Origin: CAZWUL01 sp964636625
GTDB lineage: Bacteria > Atribacterota > Phoenicimicrobiia > Phoenicimicrobiales > Stramentimicrobiaceae
Length of the DNA: 48,404 nt
Reading direction: 5' to 3'
Assembly (NCBI GenBank): GCA_964636625.1
Contig: CAZWUL010000004.1
Span: 1-48,404 of the forward strand
Shown here piece by piece: positions 1 to 9,191 of the stretch. Position numbers and translations under genes: made by a program. The notes beneath the pieces were generated by a model. That model was given only the letters and a program-made list of their open reading frames with translations. It made no database searches and was not told where the DNA came from. Each line of letters starts with the position of its first letter. The first letter of the stretch is position 1.

Positions 1-1073
1 CTCATATTGTATTGGAATGTATTGATACCCCAAACGCTCCAGTTGACAGCGATGCGGTAAATAGAGTGTTAGAAATTATTGCCAATCGGATTGATCCTGA
101 AGGTGTAAAAGAACCAGTTATTCAGCGACAAGGCGAGAGAAGGATTCTTGTTCAGCTCCCCGGAATGGATGATCCCCAGGAGGCAGAAAGCCTTATTGGA
201 AAGACTGCCTTGCTGGAATTTAAAGATGAGAACGGAGAAACTTTAGTCACAGGATCCTATTTAAAAAATGCTAAAACTGATTATGATCGCTTTGGTAGAC
301 CAAACGTTATATTAGAGTTTGATGAAGAAGGTGCGAAGCTTTTTGAACAAGCTACAATGGTAAATGTCGGGAGAGTTTTAGCAATTACTTTAGACGGGCA
401 GGAGATTTCAGCACCTGTAGTGCAAGAGCCAATTTCTGGAGGGGAAGCTTCAATTACCGGACAGTTCAGTGTTGAAGAGGCCCAGAGATTGGCATTACTA
501 CTAAGAAGTGGAGCCTTACCGGTAGAAGTACAGATTTTAGAAAATCGTTCAGTTGGACCTACATTGGGTCAAGATTCTATTGATCGCGGTTTAAGGGCCG
601 GGATTGTAGGATTATTATTGATACTCGTTTTTATGGTAATTTTTTATAAAGGTTTTGGATTGGTTGCAGATTTATCCCTGGGAATTTGTATATTATTGGT
701 TATGGCAGGATTGGCAATTTTAAATGCAACCCTGACTTTACCAGGTATTGCCGGTATTATTTTAACAATCGGTATGGCAGTAGATGCAAATATTCTAATT
801 TTTGAGCGGATTAAAGAAGAATTGAAGATGGAAAAGACATTTAGGGCTTCTATAGAAGCAGGGTTTTCCAAGGCGTTTAGAACAATATTAGACGCGAATG
901 TAACTACGTTAATTGCTGCAGTTGCACTTCTTTATTTTGGGACCGGGCCAATCAGGGGATTTGCTGTAACTCTGAGTATAGGGATTGCGGTAAGCATGTT
1001 TACAGCTATAATAGTAACAAAATTAATTTTAGAATTAGTGGGACAGCGTTTTAAGAAAAACGCCTTAGTTTAA
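1..1073 (+). CDS. secD: SecD, protein translocase subunit (5' truncated)
   Basis: SecD is the inner-membrane partner of SecYEG that uses the proton or sodium gradient to complete protein export. The gene runs in from the left edge: the open frame starts at base 3 and reads HIVLE before the TTG at 12, the family's usual motif just after the first membrane segment, so that TTG is not a true start. The P1-type extracytoplasmic domain covers about the first 195 residues. It is followed by the C-terminal membrane block, which holds the SecD signature AVDANILIFERIKEE. The stop is TAA at 1071-1073. secF follows after 149 bases. The family identity is certain; only the N-terminus is missing. Confidence 0.97.
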   Translation, partial: HIVLECIDTPNAPVDSDAVNRVLEIIANRIDPEGVKEPVIQRQGERRILVQLPGMDDPQEAESLIGKTALLEFKDENGETLVTGSYLKNAKTDYDRFGRPNVILEFDEEGAKLFEQATMVNVGRVLAITLDGQEISAPVVQEPISGGEASITGQFSVEEAQRLALLLRSGALPVEVQILENRSVGPTLGQDSIDRGLRAGIVGLLLILVFMVIFYKGFGLVADLSLGICILLVMAGLAILNATLTLPGIAGIILTIGMAVDANILIFERIKEELKMEKTFRASIEAGFSKAFRTILDANVTTLIAAVALLYFGTGPIRGFAVTLSIGIAVSMFTAIIVTKLILELVGQRFKKNALV

Positions 1074-1189
1074 AATGGAAGAGGTATAACATAATTAATT
1101 GGTTCCCGAATTAAAAGGATAAAGATAATATTATATTTGCACTAAGATTTTTTAGGAATTAATAAAAAATATACAAAAAAATACCTTTG

Positions 1190-1203
1190 AATATCGCGAT
1201 ATT
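1190..1203. repeat. 14-bp perfect palindrome in the secD-secF gap
   Basis: AATATCGCGATATT is a perfect palindrome lying 20 bases before the secF ATG and just upstream of its ribosome binding site. It is the only GC-containing symmetric element in an otherwise AT-rich 149-base gap. It could be a protein-binding site or chance; no function is claimed. Confidence 0.4.
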
Positions 1204-1222
1204 GCACATTGGAGGAAAATAC

Positions 1223-2161
1223 ATGGAAATTATCAAAAATACAGATATTAAATTTGTTTCTAAGAGAAAAAAATTCTATCAAATTTCTACTGCTATTATT
1301 TTAATTGGTATAATGTCTCTGCTTTTTCAGGGACTGAATTATGGTATTGATTTTGCAGGAGGAACTTTAATTCAAATAGACTTTGAGCAAAATGTATCCA
1401 TAACGGATATTCGGGATGTTTTGGGTGAAATGGATTTAGCTGGCAGCACAATACAGTCATTATCAAGTAATGAATTTGTAATCAGGACAGACCAAATTGC
1501 GCTTCAGCAAAGAGAAGAAATTTTAGATATACTCAAAGACCGTATTGGTAATTTTGAAGTGCTAAAAGTTGAAATGGTGGGCCCCGTTATTGGAGAGTCT
1601 TTAAAGCGGCTGGCAATTTTTGCTATTATTTTTGCTTTTATTGGTATTGTTATCTATATTACTGCTAGATTCGAATTTAAATATGCCATTACTTCTATTA
1701 TTGCTTTAGGTCACGATGTTCTAATTGCACTGGCGGTTCTTTCGATATTACAAAAGGAAATATCAATACCTATCATTGCTGCAATATTAACTATTGTTGG
1801 ATATTCATTAAATAACACAATAGTTATTTTCGATAGACTAAGAGAAAATATAAAATTCAAAACCCGTTCTGCGCTGGAGGATACAATTGATTTGAGTATA
1901 AACCAGTCTTTAAGTAGAACAATAAATACTGCTATTACTACCTTACTGCCTGTGCTGGCTCTGTATTTTTTCGGTGGCACTTTATCTGATTTTGCTTTTG
2001 TTTTATTAATAGGAATTTTGGTGGGGACTTATTCTTCCATATGCATAGCTGGACCTTTGCTTTTAGAATTAAAAAAGAGAGCAAAGGTTTCTTTTGTTGC
2101 AACATATAAGGCTGAAAAACACAATAGAAGTAAAAAACCAAAAGGTAAGAAGCAAAAATAG
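1223..2161 (+). CDS. secF: SecF, protein translocase subunit
   Basis: SecF is the second half of the SecDF export motor. The frame is open from a TTG at 1187, but I chose ATG 1223 because a GGAGG ribosome binding site sits 7 bases upstream and because SecF proteins begin with a short cytoplasmic stretch such as the FVSKRKKFY seen here. Residues GIDFAGGT follow the first membrane segment. The C-terminal five-helix block contains the family signature VGYSLNNTIVIFDRLREN. The protein has 312 residues, normal for a stand-alone SecF, with a lysine-rich tail. It is likely co-transcribed with secD despite the gap. Confidence 0.96.
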   Translation: MEIIKNTDIKFVSKRKKFYQISTAIILIGIMSLLFQGLNYGIDFAGGTLIQIDFEQNVSITDIRDVLGEMDLAGSTIQSLSSNEFVIRTDQIALQQREEILDILKDRIGNFEVLKVEMVGPVIGESLKRLAIFAIIFAFIGIVIYITARFEFKYAITSIIALGHDVLIALAVLSILQKEISIPIIAAILTIVGYSLNNTIVIFDRLRENIKFKTRSALEDTIDLSINQSLSRTINTAITTLLPVLALYFFGGTLSDFAFVLLIGILVGTYSSICIAGPLLLELKKRAKVSFVATYKAEKHNRSKKPKGKKQK

Positions 2162-2217
2162 AGCAATTGATGCGTATTCTGTTTTTTAAATAATTATTTG
2201 GCAAGCATGGAAAGAGG

Positions 2218-3939
2218 TTGAACAAAATCAAGTGGATTATTGCTAAAAAAGACGAAGAATTAATGAATAATATAGCGCATCAATTTTCCCTGGACCCGGT
2301 TATTGCCCAGCTACTGATAAACAGAGGATTAAAAGATACGAAGGATATCGACGCTTTTCTAAATCCCAGGTTAGATTATTTGGTTAATCCTTTAGACTTA
2401 CAGGGAATGGCTAAAACCATAGAACGATTAAAGTTAGCCATTAATAAACAGGAAAAAATTTTAATCTATGGAGATTATGATGTTGATGGTATAACCAGCA
2501 CAAGTTTATTATTTTTAGTATTAAGCACATTTAGTTCAAATGTTTATTACTATATACCGGATCGTTCTGAAGAAGGATATGGCATTAGCCAGAAAGGAAT
2601 AAAATTTGCTTTACAATACCATATTGCATTGATTATTACTGTTGATTGCGGTATTACTTCTCATAAGGAAATTAAGCAACTTAATAATTTAGGAATTGAT
2701 ACCATTATATCAGACCATCATGAACCACAAGAAAATCTTCCAAAAGCACATAGCATTATCAACCCTAAAAGTTGTGATTATATTTATAAAGATTTAGCGG
2801 GTGTAGGTGTAGTGTTTAAAATAGTTCTGGCTTTATATAAAGTGTTGAAAAAAGACCCTAAGCCATTATATGAACACCTGGATCTTGTAGCACTTGGAAC
2901 TATAGCTGATTCAGTACCAATTTTAGGTGAAAATAGAATTTTAGTAAAATATGGTATAGAAAAATTAATCAATAGCAGGAAAAAGGGATTAAAAAAATTA
3001 ATTGAAAATTGTAAATATGATTGCTCGTTTGATAATTTAACAGTTCGAGACATCAGTTTTAACTTGATACCGGTCTTGAATTCAACCGGAAGAATTGATA
3101 ATCCTAAACATGCAGTTGACTTACTGTTAACAGATTCCTCATATCGCGCAGATTATTTGGTTGACAAAATGTTGAAATTAAATCAGGTCAGGAAAGAAAT
3201 TACTCAAAAAGTATTGAATGAAGCCAGGAAAATGGCTTCTGAAAGCAAGTTAATGAGAAGAAATAAGATTTTAGTTTTAAGTTCCAATGAATGGCATCCT
3301 GGAATAATTGGTATTGTTGCTTCGAGGTTAATGGAAGAATACTCGCGACCAGCCATGATAATTTCAGTAAGCAATGGAGTAGGGAAAGGTTCAGGTCGAA
3401 ACCAGGGAGAATTTGATTTTTCAAAGGTCCTATCTAGTTGTTCGGATTTACTGGTTAAATATGGCGGGCATCAATATGCTGCTGGAATCACGATTTTAAA
3501 AGAAAAAATAGATGTTTTTAGAGAAAGAATAAATGAAATTTTGAGTGACAATCAGCAAATAAGCCTGCATGATGAGCCAATTGTTGAAATCGATGCTTTA
3601 ATCTCTCTTGATAAAATGAATTGGGACTTTTTGAATTATATAGAAAAATTTAGACCATTTGGCCCTGGTAATCCACAGCCGGTATTTTGTGGGTACAAGT
3701 TTCCCCTTGCTTCCTTGAAAAAGGTAGGAAAAGACGAAAAACATTTAAAATTAAGCCTTGGAGAGAGAAGAAAATATTTTGATGGAATAGCTTTCCAGAT
3801 GGCTGATAAATACATTGACATAATAAATGATAATGCAATTAATATTATATTTCAGTTAGGAATAAATTCCTGGAATGGCAAAAATGCTATCCAATTAATA
3901 ATCAAAGATATAAAATCCACTGTAAGGAGGATAGAGTAA
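2218..3939 (+). CDS. recJ: RecJ, single-stranded-DNA 5'-3' exonuclease
   Basis: RecJ degrades single-stranded DNA 5' to 3' in recombination and mismatch or base-excision repair. DHH phosphoesterase motifs are all present: DYDVDG (residues 86-91), VDCG, DHH (166-168) and GTIAD, followed by the DHHA1 motif GGH (416-418) and a C-terminal OB-like region with GPGNPQP. At 573 residues it is full length. The start is uncertain: TTG 2218 directly abuts an AAGAGG sequence with no spacer. The N-terminal IKW is typical of the family, however, so the true start should lie very near. It ends one base before apt. Confidence 0.95.
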   Translation: MNKIKWIIAKKDEELMNNIAHQFSLDPVIAQLLINRGLKDTKDIDAFLNPRLDYLVNPLDLQGMAKTIERLKLAINKQEKILIYGDYDVDGITSTSLLFLVLSTFSSNVYYYIPDRSEEGYGISQKGIKFALQYHIALIITVDCGITSHKEIKQLNNLGIDTIISDHHEPQENLPKAHSIINPKSCDYIYKDLAGVGVVFKIVLALYKVLKKDPKPLYEHLDLVALGTIADSVPILGENRILVKYGIEKLINSRKKGLKKLIENCKYDCSFDNLTVRDISFNLIPVLNSTGRIDNPKHAVDLLLTDSSYRADYLVDKMLKLNQVRKEITQKVLNEARKMASESKLMRRNKILVLSSNEWHPGIIGIVASRLMEEYSRPAMIISVSNGVGKGSGRNQGEFDFSKVLSSCSDLLVKYGGHQYAAGITILKEKIDVFRERINEILSDNQQISLHDEPIVEIDALISLDKMNWDFLNYIEKFRPFGPGNPQPVFCGYKFPLASLKKVGKDEKHLKLSLGERRKYFDGIAFQMADKYIDIINDNAINIIFQLGINSWNGKNAIQLIIKDIKSTVRRIE

Positions 3940-3940
3940 T

Positions 3941-4459
3941 ATGGACCTGAGGAGTAAGATAAGAAATATTCCGGATTTCCCAGTAAAAGGGATTCAATTT
4001 AAAGACATTACAACTTTATTAAGAGATAAGGATGCGTATAAATACAGTATTGACCAGATTACTGACCATTGCAAATCATTAAAGATAGATTATATAGCCG
4101 GAATTGAGGCTCGTGGGTTTGTAATAGGGGCGCCTGTAGCCTATAATTTAAATGTAGGTTTTTTATTAATAAGAAAAAAAGGAAGACTGCCTGCTGATGT
4201 AGAAAGAATTTCCTATCAGTTGGAATACGGAGAAAATGTTTTAGAAATTCATAAGGATGCCTTTCAAGAAGGTGCTCGGATTATGGTTATTGACGATTTA
4301 TTGGCAACAGGTGGAACTACATTAGCGGTTTTTAAACTTATTGAAAAATTAGGCGGAAAAATTTTAGGAGCTGATTTTATTGTTGAGCTGGAAATGTTAA
4401 AGGGAAGAGAAAAGTTAAAGGAATATGAAATATTTTCGCTTGTAAAGTATAATAAATAA
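3941..4459 (+). CDS. apt: Adenine phosphoribosyltransferase
   Basis: Salvages adenine to AMP using PRPP in the cytoplasm. The 172-residue length and the N-terminal stretch IRNIPDFPVKGIQFKDIT are diagnostic of Apt. The PRPP-binding motif VIDDLLATGGTT is at residues 116-127, and AGIEARGF is present. The start ATG lies one base after the recJ stop, with AAGGAGG ten bases upstream inside recJ, so the two genes are translationally close. The recJ-apt-rel order is a familiar one in Firmicutes-like genomes. Confidence 0.96.
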   Translation: MDLRSKIRNIPDFPVKGIQFKDITTLLRDKDAYKYSIDQITDHCKSLKIDYIAGIEARGFVIGAPVAYNLNVGFLLIRKKGRLPADVERISYQLEYGENVLEIHKDAFQEGARIMVIDDLLATGGTTLAVFKLIEKLGGKILGADFIVELEMLKGREKLKEYEIFSLVKYNK

Positions 4460-4552
4460 AAATATAAATTGTTTTTGCAAAAAATTATAAATGTTTCTAA
4501 AACATAATTTTATTTTGGCTTCTCCTAAAGTTTCCCAGCTAAAGAGGTGTTT

Positions 4553-6712
4553 ATGATAGATAATTCTATCAAAATTGAATCACTGATTGATAAAATAAAA
4601 TCTTATAATCCAGATGCTAATGTTGATTTGGTCTGGAAAGCCTATTCGTTTTCTCAGGATGCCCATCGTAATCAAAAGCGCTATTCAGGCCAACCCTATT
4701 TATCACACCCTCTGGAAGTTGCAAATATTTTGGCTGATTTGAATATGGATGTAATAACCCTTGTATCCAGTTTACTTCATGATGTTGTAGAAGATACTCA
4801 TGTAGAACTTGATGAAATAAAAGTACAATTTGGAGAAGAAGTAGCTATGCTGGTAAATGGAGTAACAAAATTAAGCAAAATATCTTTTAAAACAAAAGAA
4901 GAAAGACAGGCAGAAAACTTTCGAAAAATGTTTTTGGCCATTGCTGAAGATATCAGGGTAATAATTATTAAGTTAGCTGACAGGCTGAATAATATGAGAA
5001 CTCTTAAATTTATGCCGGCACCGAAACGCTTGATAAAGGCAAAAGAAACCATGGATATTTATGTACCTATTGCCAATCGTCTGGGATTGTATAGAGTAAA
5101 GTGGGAATTAGAGGATTATTCTTTACAGAACCTGACTCCCCGGTTATATAATGAACTTGCTACTAAGGTAGCAAAGAGCAGAGCTGAAAGAGAAAATTAC
5201 ATAGAGTCTATTAAAAAAAGAATGTCGGAAGAACTGCAAAAATATGGTATCAAGGCTACAATTCAGGGCAGACCTAAAAATATTTACAGCATATATAAGA
5301 AAATGCAGGAACAGGATAAAGATTTTTTTCAGATTTATGATTTGATGGCAATCAGAATTATCTGTGAATCTATCAAAGATTGCTATGCTGCCTTGGGCTT
5401 GCTTCATTCAATATGGAAACCAATGCCAGGAAGATTCAAAGATTACATTGCTATGCCAAAATCTAATATGTACCAGTCATTGCATACTACTGTTATTACT
5501 TCTGATGGTGAACCTTTAGAGGTTCAAATAAGAACCGAAGAGATGCACAGAACTTCAGAGTACGGTATTGCCGCCCATTGGAAATATAAAGAAAAAGGAG
5601 AATCATTAAAAGATAGGAAATTTGAAGAAAGGTTAACCTGGTTAAGACAGATATTAGAGTGGCAAAAAGAGCTTAAAGATCCGATGGAATTCATGGAAAA
5701 CTTAAAAATCGACTTATTACAATATGAGGTATATACTTTTACCCCAAAAGGAGATGTGAAGGTGTTGCCTTTAGGCTCTTGCCCGGTTGATTTTGCTTAT
5801 GCAATCCATACAGAGATAGGTCATCGATGCGTAGGAGCTAAGGTTAATAGTAAAATTGTACCTCTTGACCGTAAATTAAAAAGTGGTGATATTGTGGAGA
5901 TTTTGACTTCCAAAATATCAAGTGGACCAAGCAGGGATTGGTTAAAATTTGTGAAAACGTCAGGTGCAAAAACAAGGATTAAAGCCTGGTTTAAGAAAGA
6001 ATTACGCAATGAAAATATTGAAAAAGGCAAGGGATTGCTTGTAAGGGAATTAGAAAAATATAAAATTTCCTGGAATGCTGAATTGGAAGTAAAGCTTGGA
6101 GAAATCATACAGCCGATGGGTTATACTGATGTGGATTCTTTGCTGGAAGCTATTGGCTATAAAAAAGTTAACCCCGCTCATTTAATTAATAAGATATTAC
6201 CTCAAGAAGAGAAACAGGAAATAGAGCTGGTTAGAGAAGAGCCATTTTTAGAAAAAAAGATTGACAAAGGCGTCAAAATTGATGGTGTAGATAATATTTT
6301 AATACGATTTGCCCAATGCTGTCATCCCGTACCTGGAGATGAAATAATTGGGTATATTACCAGGGGAAGAGGAGTTACAATTCATAGAATAGAATGTCCA
6401 AACTTGAAGAATATCTCAAAAGATGAAGGACGTTTGATTAATGCAGAATGGCATAAGACTGAAAATGACTTCTTCCCAGCTAAAATTAAAGTCGTTTCTG
6501 CTGATAGAAAAAACCTTGTTTCAGATGTTTCAATGGTACTCTCAAATTTCAAGGCTTCCATTAAGCATATCAATGGTTCTGCTAATAAGAATGGAATAGC
6601 ATTTCTTAATTTAACGATAGAAGTTAGTACCCTGGAACATTTAAAAGAAATTCTTAAACGGTTAAAAAGCTTAAAAGCTATAAAAGAAGTAAGGAGAATT
6701 GAGGGAGATTAA
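4553..6712 (+). CDS. rel: Bifunctional (p)ppGpp synthetase/hydrolase (Rel/SpoT family)
   Basis: Makes and breaks the stringent-response alarmone. Domain order is HD hydrolase, synthetase, TGS and C-terminal ACT. The hydrolase motif HDVVED (residues 76-81) is intact. The synthetase carries RFKD (294-297), the RxKD version found in bifunctional enzymes rather than the ExDD of synthetase-only RelA, followed by YIAMPKSNMYQSLHT. TGS begins near VYTFTPKGDVK, and the last 75 residues form the ACT domain. Of the GTG at 4547 and the ATG at 4553 I prefer the ATG, because GAGG then has normal spacing. About 719 residues is standard length. Confidence 0.96.
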   Translation: MIDNSIKIESLIDKIKSYNPDANVDLVWKAYSFSQDAHRNQKRYSGQPYLSHPLEVANILADLNMDVITLVSSLLHDVVEDTHVELDEIKVQFGEEVAMLVNGVTKLSKISFKTKEERQAENFRKMFLAIAEDIRVIIIKLADRLNNMRTLKFMPAPKRLIKAKETMDIYVPIANRLGLYRVKWELEDYSLQNLTPRLYNELATKVAKSRAERENYIESIKKRMSEELQKYGIKATIQGRPKNIYSIYKKMQEQDKDFFQIYDLMAIRIICESIKDCYAALGLLHSIWKPMPGRFKDYIAMPKSNMYQSLHTTVITSDGEPLEVQIRTEEMHRTSEYGIAAHWKYKEKGESLKDRKFEERLTWLRQILEWQKELKDPMEFMENLKIDLLQYEVYTFTPKGDVKVLPLGSCPVDFAYAIHTEIGHRCVGAKVNSKIVPLDRKLKSGDIVEILTSKISSGPSRDWLKFVKTSGAKTRIKAWFKKELRNENIEKGKGLLVRELEKYKISWNAELEVKLGEIIQPMGYTDVDSLLEAIGYKKVNPAHLINKILPQEEKQEIELVREEPFLEKKIDKGVKIDGVDNILIRFAQCCHPVPGDEIIGYITRGRGVTIHRIECPNLKNISKDEGRLINAEWHKTENDFFPAKIKVVSADRKNLVSDVSMVLSNFKASIKHINGSANKNGIAFLNLTIEVSTLEHLKEILKRLKSLKAIKEVRRIEGD

Positions 6713-6733
6713 AAATAAAAGTGAGGAAAAAGT

Positions 6734-7195
6734 ATGAGAGCAGTAGTACAGAGAGTTAGCAGTGCTTCGGTAAAAGTGGAAAATAATTTAATTTCGCAAA
6801 TACAACAGGGTATGCTGATTTTATTGGGAATAAAAAAAGGTGATACTAAAAAAGAAGCTGAATTACTGGCAAAAAAAATAATAAATCTAAGAATATTCTC
6901 TGATAAGGAAGACAAAATGAACCTCTCTTTATTAGATATTTCAGGCAAAGTAATTGTGGTATCACAATTTACTCTTTACGGAAATTGCAAAAAGGGAAGA
7001 AGGCCGAGCTTTGTTCAGGCTGCCTTGCCAGAAACAGCTGATTCCTTATATAAATATTTTGTTGGATGTTTAAATAATTACAATATTCAGGTTAAAACAG
7101 GAAAGTTTCAGGCGATGATGCAAGTACAACTTATTAATGATGGACCTGTTACTTTTATTTTGGATAGCGATGAGTTACAAGGTAAATACAAATAA
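6734..7195 (+). CDS. dtd: D-aminoacyl-tRNA deacylase
   Basis: Hydrolyses D-amino acids mischarged on tRNA. The 153-residue protein begins MRAVVQRVSSASV and carries both active-site motifs: SQFTLYG for the SQxT loop, and NDGPVT near the C-terminus for the Gly-cisPro chiral proofreading loop. It starts 21 bases after rel, with GAGGAAA as ribosome binding site. The rel-dtd pair is conserved across many bacteria and suggests one transcript from recJ onward. Confidence 0.96.
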   Translation: MRAVVQRVSSASVKVENNLISQIQQGMLILLGIKKGDTKKEAELLAKKIINLRIFSDKEDKMNLSLLDISGKVIVVSQFTLYGNCKKGRRPSFVQAALPETADSLYKYFVGCLNNYNIQVKTGKFQAMMQVQLINDGPVTFILDSDELQGKYK

Positions 7196-7211
7196 GGGAG
7201 TAATATGAATT

Positions 7212-7850
7212 ATGAATCAAATTGACTCTATGTTTATAAAAAAAATGACCTTAGGTCAGTTAGAAACTAATTGTTATCTGCTTGGCTGTGTGATAACCAG
7301 AAAAGCCGTAATTATTGACCCGGCGGACGAAGATGATATGATTCTAAATATATTAAAAGATAATAATTTTTCATTAAAATATATTATTAATACACATGGG
7401 CATGCTGATCATATTGGCGGAAATAATTTTTTAAAAAATAAAACATCTGCAAAACTGCTAATACATAAAATGGATGAAGATATGCTAACCAATCCCCAAA
7501 AAAACCTTTCTTACTATACCGGTTATTCTATTCAATCTCCTCCTGCTGATGAGTATTTAGAAGAAGATAAAAAGATAGAAATAGGTTCTTTGAAGATTTC
7601 TATTATTCACACCCCAGGGCATTCTCTTGGAAGTTCTTCATTACTCGTAGATAAAAAAATATTTACCGGGGACACCCTGTTCGCAAATGGTATAGGCAGA
7701 ACTGATTTACCCGGGGGTTCTCTATCAGAAATAAAACATTCGATTAAAGAAAAATTGTTTATTCTTGATGATTCTTGCGAAATCTTGCCTGGCCATGGGC
7801 CAGTTTCTACCCTTCACAGAGAAATATCCAATAACCTATGGCTCAGATAA
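7212..7850 (+). CDS. MBL-fold metallo-hydrolase, glyoxalase II-like
   Basis: A 212-residue single-domain metallo-beta-lactamase hydrolase. Metal ligands are visible in order: THGHADH, then HTPGHS, GDTLF and PGHG. This is the small GloB-like subgroup often found beside dtd and rel. Such enzymes hydrolyse thioesters such as S-lactoylglutathione or related acyl-thiols, but the true substrate here is unknown and no glutathione genes are present to support a glyoxalase role. The start ATG 7212 has AGGGAG 11 bases upstream. An ATG at 7205 is in a different frame. Confidence 0.88.
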   Translation: MNQIDSMFIKKMTLGQLETNCYLLGCVITRKAVIIDPADEDDMILNILKDNNFSLKYIINTHGHADHIGGNNFLKNKTSAKLLIHKMDEDMLTNPQKNLSYYTGYSIQSPPADEYLEEDKKIEIGSLKISIIHTPGHSLGSSSLLVDKKIFTGDTLFANGIGRTDLPGGSLSEIKHSIKEKLFILDDSCEILPGHGPVSTLHREISNNLWLR

Positions 7851-7861
7851 AATTAAGAAAG

Positions 7862-7873
7862 TACTAATTAGTA
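7862..7873. repeat. 12-bp palindrome upstream of ahcY
   Basis: TACTAATTAGTA is a perfect palindrome in the 44-base gap before ahcY, 22 bases upstream of its start codon. It could be an operator or chance in AT-rich DNA. Confidence 0.25.
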
Positions 7874-7894
7874 TTTAACAAGCAGGAGGAAGGT

Positions 7895-9151
7895 ATGTTA
7901 TATGATATAAAAGATATTAAATTAGCAGGGACAGGCTTAAAAAGAATTAAATGGGCACAGAACCAAATGCCAGTGTTAGAGGCTATCAAGAATCGTTTTA
8001 ACTTAGATAAACCTTTAAAAAAGATTAAAATTGCTGCTTGCCTGCATGTAACTACTGAAACAGCTAATCTTATGATAGCCCTTAAATGTGGTGGGGCTGA
8101 TCTAGTTCTTTGTGCTTCAAACCCATTAAGTACCCAGGATGATGTGGCTGCATCCCTGGTAAGAGATTTTGAAATACCAGTTTTTGCTATTAGAGGAATA
8201 GAGAAAATTGGTTACTATCAACATATTTCAAGAACCCTGGATATCGAACCAAATGTTACTATGGATGATGGAGCCGACTTGGTTTCAACAATTCATTCAA
8301 CACGGGAAAGTTTAATCAAACAGATTATCGGTGGTACTGAAGAAACAACAACAGGAGTTATACGTTTAAGAAGCATGCAGAAAGAAGGAACATTACAATA
8401 CCCTATAATTGCGGTTAATGATGCTTTAACAAAACATTTCTTTGATAATAGGTATGGTACCGGACAAAGCACAATTGATGGTTTATTAAGAGCTACCAAT
8501 ATATTATTAGCCGGTAAGATATTTGTTGTTTGTGGATATGGATGGTGTTCTAGAGGTGTAGCCAGCCGGGCAAGAGGTATGGGAGCCAGAGTTATTGTTA
8601 CTGAGGTAAATCCTCTCAAGGCTTTGGAGGCAGTAATGGATGGTTACCAGGTGTTACCAATTAAGGATGCTGCCAAAATCGGAGATATATTCATTACCTC
8701 AACTGGAAATAAAAATGTTATTGCCAGGGAGTGTATTTCTTTAATGAAAGACGGTGTAATTTTAGCAAACTCCGGTCATTTTAATGTAGAAATAGATATT
8801 CCATCCCTGGAAGAAATGTCCATAAGTAAGGATATAGTTCGGGAAAATGTGGTTTTATATAAATTAAAAAATGAAAGGAGAATTTATTTGCTTGCGGAGG
8901 GGAGACTGCTAAATTTATCTGCTGCTGAAGGGCATCCCGCTAGTGTCATGGATATGAGTTTTGCTAATCAAGCTTTGTCAGTAGAATACCTGTTAAATGA
9001 AAGTAAGGCACTAATGAAACAGGTTTATTCAGTACCAAGAGAGATTGATGAAGGCATTGCTTGCCTTAAACTTGAAAGCATGGGGATTAAAATTGATAAA
9101 CTTACAGTTGAACAAGAAAAATATCTGTCCGGCTGGCAGGAGGGTACTTAA
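7895..9151 (+). CDS. ahcY: Adenosylhomocysteinase (archaeal/Thermotoga type)
   Basis: Splits S-adenosylhomocysteine (or, in some archaeal relatives, S-inosylhomocysteine) to homocysteine and nucleoside, clearing product inhibition of methylases. Catalytic K180 and D184 are in ALTKHFFDN. The NAD-binding loop reads VCGYGWCSRG, GHFNVEID carries the expected His, and HPASVMDMSFANQAL is intact. Where most bacterial and eukaryotic enzymes have a Cys after DNxYG, this protein has Thr (GTGQS). The C-terminus ends at WQEGT without the usual eukaryotic-type tail. Both traits mark the short archaeal/Thermotoga class. AGGAGGAAGG precedes ATG 7895. 418 residues. Confidence 0.94.
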   Translation: MLYDIKDIKLAGTGLKRIKWAQNQMPVLEAIKNRFNLDKPLKKIKIAACLHVTTETANLMIALKCGGADLVLCASNPLSTQDDVAASLVRDFEIPVFAIRGIEKIGYYQHISRTLDIEPNVTMDDGADLVSTIHSTRESLIKQIIGGTEETTTGVIRLRSMQKEGTLQYPIIAVNDALTKHFFDNRYGTGQSTIDGLLRATNILLAGKIFVVCGYGWCSRGVASRARGMGARVIVTEVNPLKALEAVMDGYQVLPIKDAAKIGDIFITSTGNKNVIARECISLMKDGVILANSGHFNVEIDIPSLEEMSISKDIVRENVVLYKLKNERRIYLLAEGRLLNLSAAEGHPASVMDMSFANQALSVEYLLNESKALMKQVYSVPREIDEGIACLKLESMGIKIDKLTVEQEKYLSGWQEGT

Positions 9152-9191
9152 TTTAATTTTTTCTTCTCTCATTCATCTTGTAGTTTAACAA

